Below, piece by piece: positions 35,098 to 37,271 of a DNA stretch of 37,271 nt. Source of the DNA: Bacilli bacterium. Its GTDB lineage: Bacteria > Bacillota_I > Bacilli_A > JAJDGJ01. How positions within the stretch are numbered: position 1 is the stretch's first letter; every line of letters begins with the position of its first letter. The stretch is from positions 1 to 37,271 of the forward strand of contig JAISTP010000030.1 of the NCBI GenBank assembly GCA_031272545.1. The letters run 5' to 3'. The notes beneath the pieces were generated by a model. That model searched no databases and was not told the origin of the DNA. It saw only the letters and a list, made by a program, of their open reading frames with translations. The position numbers and the translations under genes are program-made.

Positions 35098-35126
35098 TTG
35101 ACTAGCAAAAAAATATGTGATAATAT
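35098..35126 (+). promoter_or_regulatory. Promoter of rpoB
   Basis: TTGACT (35098-35103), a 17-bp spacer and TAATAT (35121-35126). An alternative -10 is GATAAT (35119-35124) with TGT just before it. The position, 60 bases before rpoB and after a terminator, gives rpoB its own start. Confidence 0.65.
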
Positions 35127-35186
35127 TATATACTGTCTAATGCTATGCTTTTAATAGATATTAAAATTTAACAATGGGGTGATCAT

Positions 35187-37271
35187 GTGGCATACCAAGT
35201 AGAAAATTTTGGCAAACTTGCACAAAGAAGAAGTTATTCACGAATCAAGAGTTCTTTAGACTTACCACCACTTGCGGAAATACAAACATTATCGTTTAAG
35301 TGGCTTAAAGAAGAAGGATTAAGAGAGGTTTTAGAAGATATTTATCCTATCAAATCTCATCTTGGTAATAATCCAAATGCGGCTATTAAATATCAGTTGG
35401 ATTTTGTAGATTATCATTTTAATCCGTCTAAATATACAACTAGAGAATGTAAAGAACGTGATGCAACTTATGCTTCTCCTTTATTTGTAACAGTTCGTTT
35501 AACAAATGAAGATGGTGAGGTTAGTGAACAAGATGTATTCATGGGTGATTTTCCTATGATGACGCCAAGTGGAACATTTATTATTAATGGTGCAGAACGT
35601 GCTATCGTATCACAATTAGTTCGTTCACCAGGAGCTTATTTTAAAATAAACTTTGAAAATGGTATTCACAACTATTCCGCAAGTCTTATTCCAGGACGTG
35701 GAACATGGCTTGAATTTGAAACAGCAATTTATAAAAATAAAGAAAAACATAACTTACAATATGCAAATGTTAAGATTGATCGTTCTAAGAAAATGCCTAT
35801 TAGCGTTATTTTAAAAGCTTTAGGTTTAACTGATAATGAAGAAGTTATTAAGCTTTTTGGAGAAAATGATATTCTTACTAATACTTTCAATGATAAGGAT
35901 ACCGTTAATAAAATTGAAAAGGCTTACTTAGATGTTATTACATCAGTTTATGAAGATGAAGAAAAGATGACTTTTACTTATGAAGATGGGTTAAAGTTTA
36001 TTCAAAAATTATATTTCCAAGCTAATTTTAAAGAATTTGAAGATTTTTTTAAAGAAAATATTGGTGAAATTGATAATAACTTCCCTCGTGAACAATTAAA
36101 GAGATTAATTGATTTTAATGTCTTTAAAATAATGGATAGTTCATATTATAAAATCGTCGAACATTCAATCAAGAAACAAGAAGAGAAATTAAAAGAATAT
36201 TTAAATAATGATAAAATTACCTCATTAAGAAAAGAAATTCTTGAAGTTGCTCGTGCTAGTAGTGAAGGAAATATCTTTACTACTAAAGATACTTATTATT
36301 TATTAACTATTTTATATTTTAGAGATAATCTTGTGGAATTAATTAAAAAAGGTGAAATTAAATTATCTGATGAATTAATCCAACAATTTGTTAATCTAGA
36401 TTATTTATTTGGTTATGATCGTTTTTCTTTTGCGGATGTTAAACCTTCTTTAAAGAAAGAAAACGCTAATGCTTTAAGTATAAAATCACTAGATCATGTT
36501 ATTAAAGTTCATTTAGCTGAATTAGAAATTTTTGAAAAATTAAAACCTGGTGAAACTGGTAATGTTGAACAAACTGCTAATATCTTAAATAATAAGTTTT
36601 TTGATGGTAAAAGATATGACTTAGCAAAAGCAGGAAGATTTAAATTTTCTAAGAAACTAAATGTTACTGATCGTTTGTTTGGACAAACTTTAGCTGAAGA
36701 TATTAAATTAGATAAAGAAGTTATTTGTAAAAAAGGAACTTATATTACTAAAGATGTTTTAAATGATATTAGACAAGCTTTAAAAGATGGGGCTAATATG
36801 GTTGAAATAGATGTTAATAGAAATGTTTATGTGGATAAAGAAGTTGCTAAAAGACCATGTCTTATTCAAAAAATAGCCGTTTATGCTGATGAAAATAAAA
36901 CTAAAGTCTTTAATGTTATTGGAACTAATACTAAGTTAACTGAAAAATATTTAACTATTGAAGATATAATTGCGACAGTTTCTTATTTATTAGGTTTACC
37001 TTATGGTATTGGTAGTGAAGATGATATTGACCATTTAGGTAATCGTCGTATTAAACCTGTTGGTGAATTATTACAAAATGTTTTTAGAATTGGTCTTTCT
37101 CGTATGGAAAGAGTAATTGGTGAAAAAATGTCTACTACTGATAAAGAGAGTGCTACAGCTAAGAAATTGACTAATAATCGTCCTTTAACAGCTGCTGTAA
37201 AAGAGTTTTTCTCTTCATCACAATTATCACAATTTATGGACCAAACTAATCCTTTAACTGAACTTACTCAT
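35187..37271 (+). CDS. rpoB: RNA polymerase beta subunit, 5' part (runs off the window)
   Basis: Catalytic core subunit of RNA polymerase. The start is GTG 35187 with SD GGGGTGAT; the overlapping ATG at 35185 is out of frame and stops after five codons. The 695 codons seen are open to the end. They show RRSYSRIKSSLDLPPLAEIQ, FMGDFPMMTPSGTFIINGAERAIVSQLVRSPGAYF, LIPGRGTWLEFE, DDIDHLGNRRIKPVGELLQNVFRIGLSRMERV, and the start of the rifampicin-binding cluster SSSQLSQFMDQTNPLTELTH. The last residue corresponds to E. coli His526. Key rifampicin residues Gln513, Asp516 and His526 are present; E. coli Ser522 is Thr here. Normally it follows the ybxB-type gene directly; here a 9.4-kb adhesin gene lies between. 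Confidence 0.96.
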   Translation, partial: MAYQVENFGKLAQRRSYSRIKSSLDLPPLAEIQTLSFKWLKEEGLREVLEDIYPIKSHLGNNPNAAIKYQLDFVDYHFNPSKYTTRECKERDATYASPLFVTVRLTNEDGEVSEQDVFMGDFPMMTPSGTFIINGAERAIVSQLVRSPGAYFKINFENGIHNYSASLIPGRGTWLEFETAIYKNKEKHNLQYANVKIDRSKKMPISVILKALGLTDNEEVIKLFGENDILTNTFNDKDTVNKIEKAYLDVITSVYEDEEKMTFTYEDGLKFIQKLYFQANFKEFEDFFKENIGEIDNNFPREQLKRLIDFNVFKIMDSSYYKIVEHSIKKQEEKLKEYLNNDKITSLRKEILEVARASSEGNIFTTKDTYYLLTILYFRDNLVELIKKGEIKLSDELIQQFVNLDYLFGYDRFSFADVKPSLKKENANALSIKSLDHVIKVHLAELEIFEKLKPGETGNVEQTANILNNKFFDGKRYDLAKAGRFKFSKKLNVTDRLFGQTLAEDIKLDKEVICKKGTYITKDVLNDIRQALKDGANMVEIDVNRNVYVDKEVAKRPCLIQKIAVYADENKTKVFNVIGTNTKLTEKYLTIEDIIATVSYLLGLPYGIGSEDDIDHLGNRRIKPVGELLQNVFRIGLSRMERVIGEKMSTTDKESATAKKLTNNRPLTAAVKEFFSSSQLSQFMDQTNPLTELTH

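Overview
The window is AT-rich DNA from a low-GC Gram-positive relative. The gene content is that of a Bacillota/Mollicutes-like lineage: the Firmicute-type helicase loaders DnaB and DnaI, an rpsF-ssb-rpsR operon, rplK-rplA and rplJ-rplL with typical leaders, and rpoB. The long reading frames use TGG for Trp and are open with TGA as a stop, so code 11 fits. A gut-type uncultured Bacilli/RF39-like organism is a reasonable guess, but the sequence alone does not prove it.

Layout. (1) 66-12509 encodes a 4147-residue secreted protein. It has a signal peptide, a seven-blade RCC1-like propeller, about 38 Ig-like modules in a five-module super-repeat of 427-441 residues, and a C-terminal anchor. (2) 12833-13528 is an orphan OmpR/PhoB response regulator. 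(3) 13657-17096 is a probable four-gene operon: an unknown membrane protein, an unknown lipoprotein, dnaB and dnaI. (4) 17187-18192 is rpsF-ssb-rpsR, with a strong promoter and a leader that can hide the rpsF ribosome binding site. It ends at a two-way terminator shared with a convergent J-domain gene (18227-19036, minus strand). (5) 19250-21409 is a calcium-repeat (TSP3) surface protein gene cut by an in-frame TAA. (6) 21454-21866 (minus) is a decayed polysaccharide deacetylase gene. (7) 22026-24585 is rplK-rplA and rplJ-rplL, with two L1-operator-like hairpins and an L10 leader with an attenuator. (8) 24598-25182 is an RsmC/YbxB-type methyltransferase. (9) 25581-34967 encodes a 3128-residue pilin-like adhesin, placed between the methyltransferase gene and rpoB, which are usually neighbours. 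(10) 35187 to the end is the 5' two thirds of rpoB, with its own promoter.

How it fits together. Housekeeping replication, translation and transcription operons alternate with very large cell-surface genes, most of them bounded by intrinsic terminators. The three surface proteins differ in domain content, but their last 31 residues follow one plan. Each starts Ile-Val-x-Thr-Gly-(Ser/Asn), continues with a hydrophobic span and ends in a basic tail. This suggests one anchoring enzyme that reads a non-LPXTG signal, and it is the most interesting cross-locus signal here. The five-module periodicity of the 4147-residue protein is the most striking single-gene structure.
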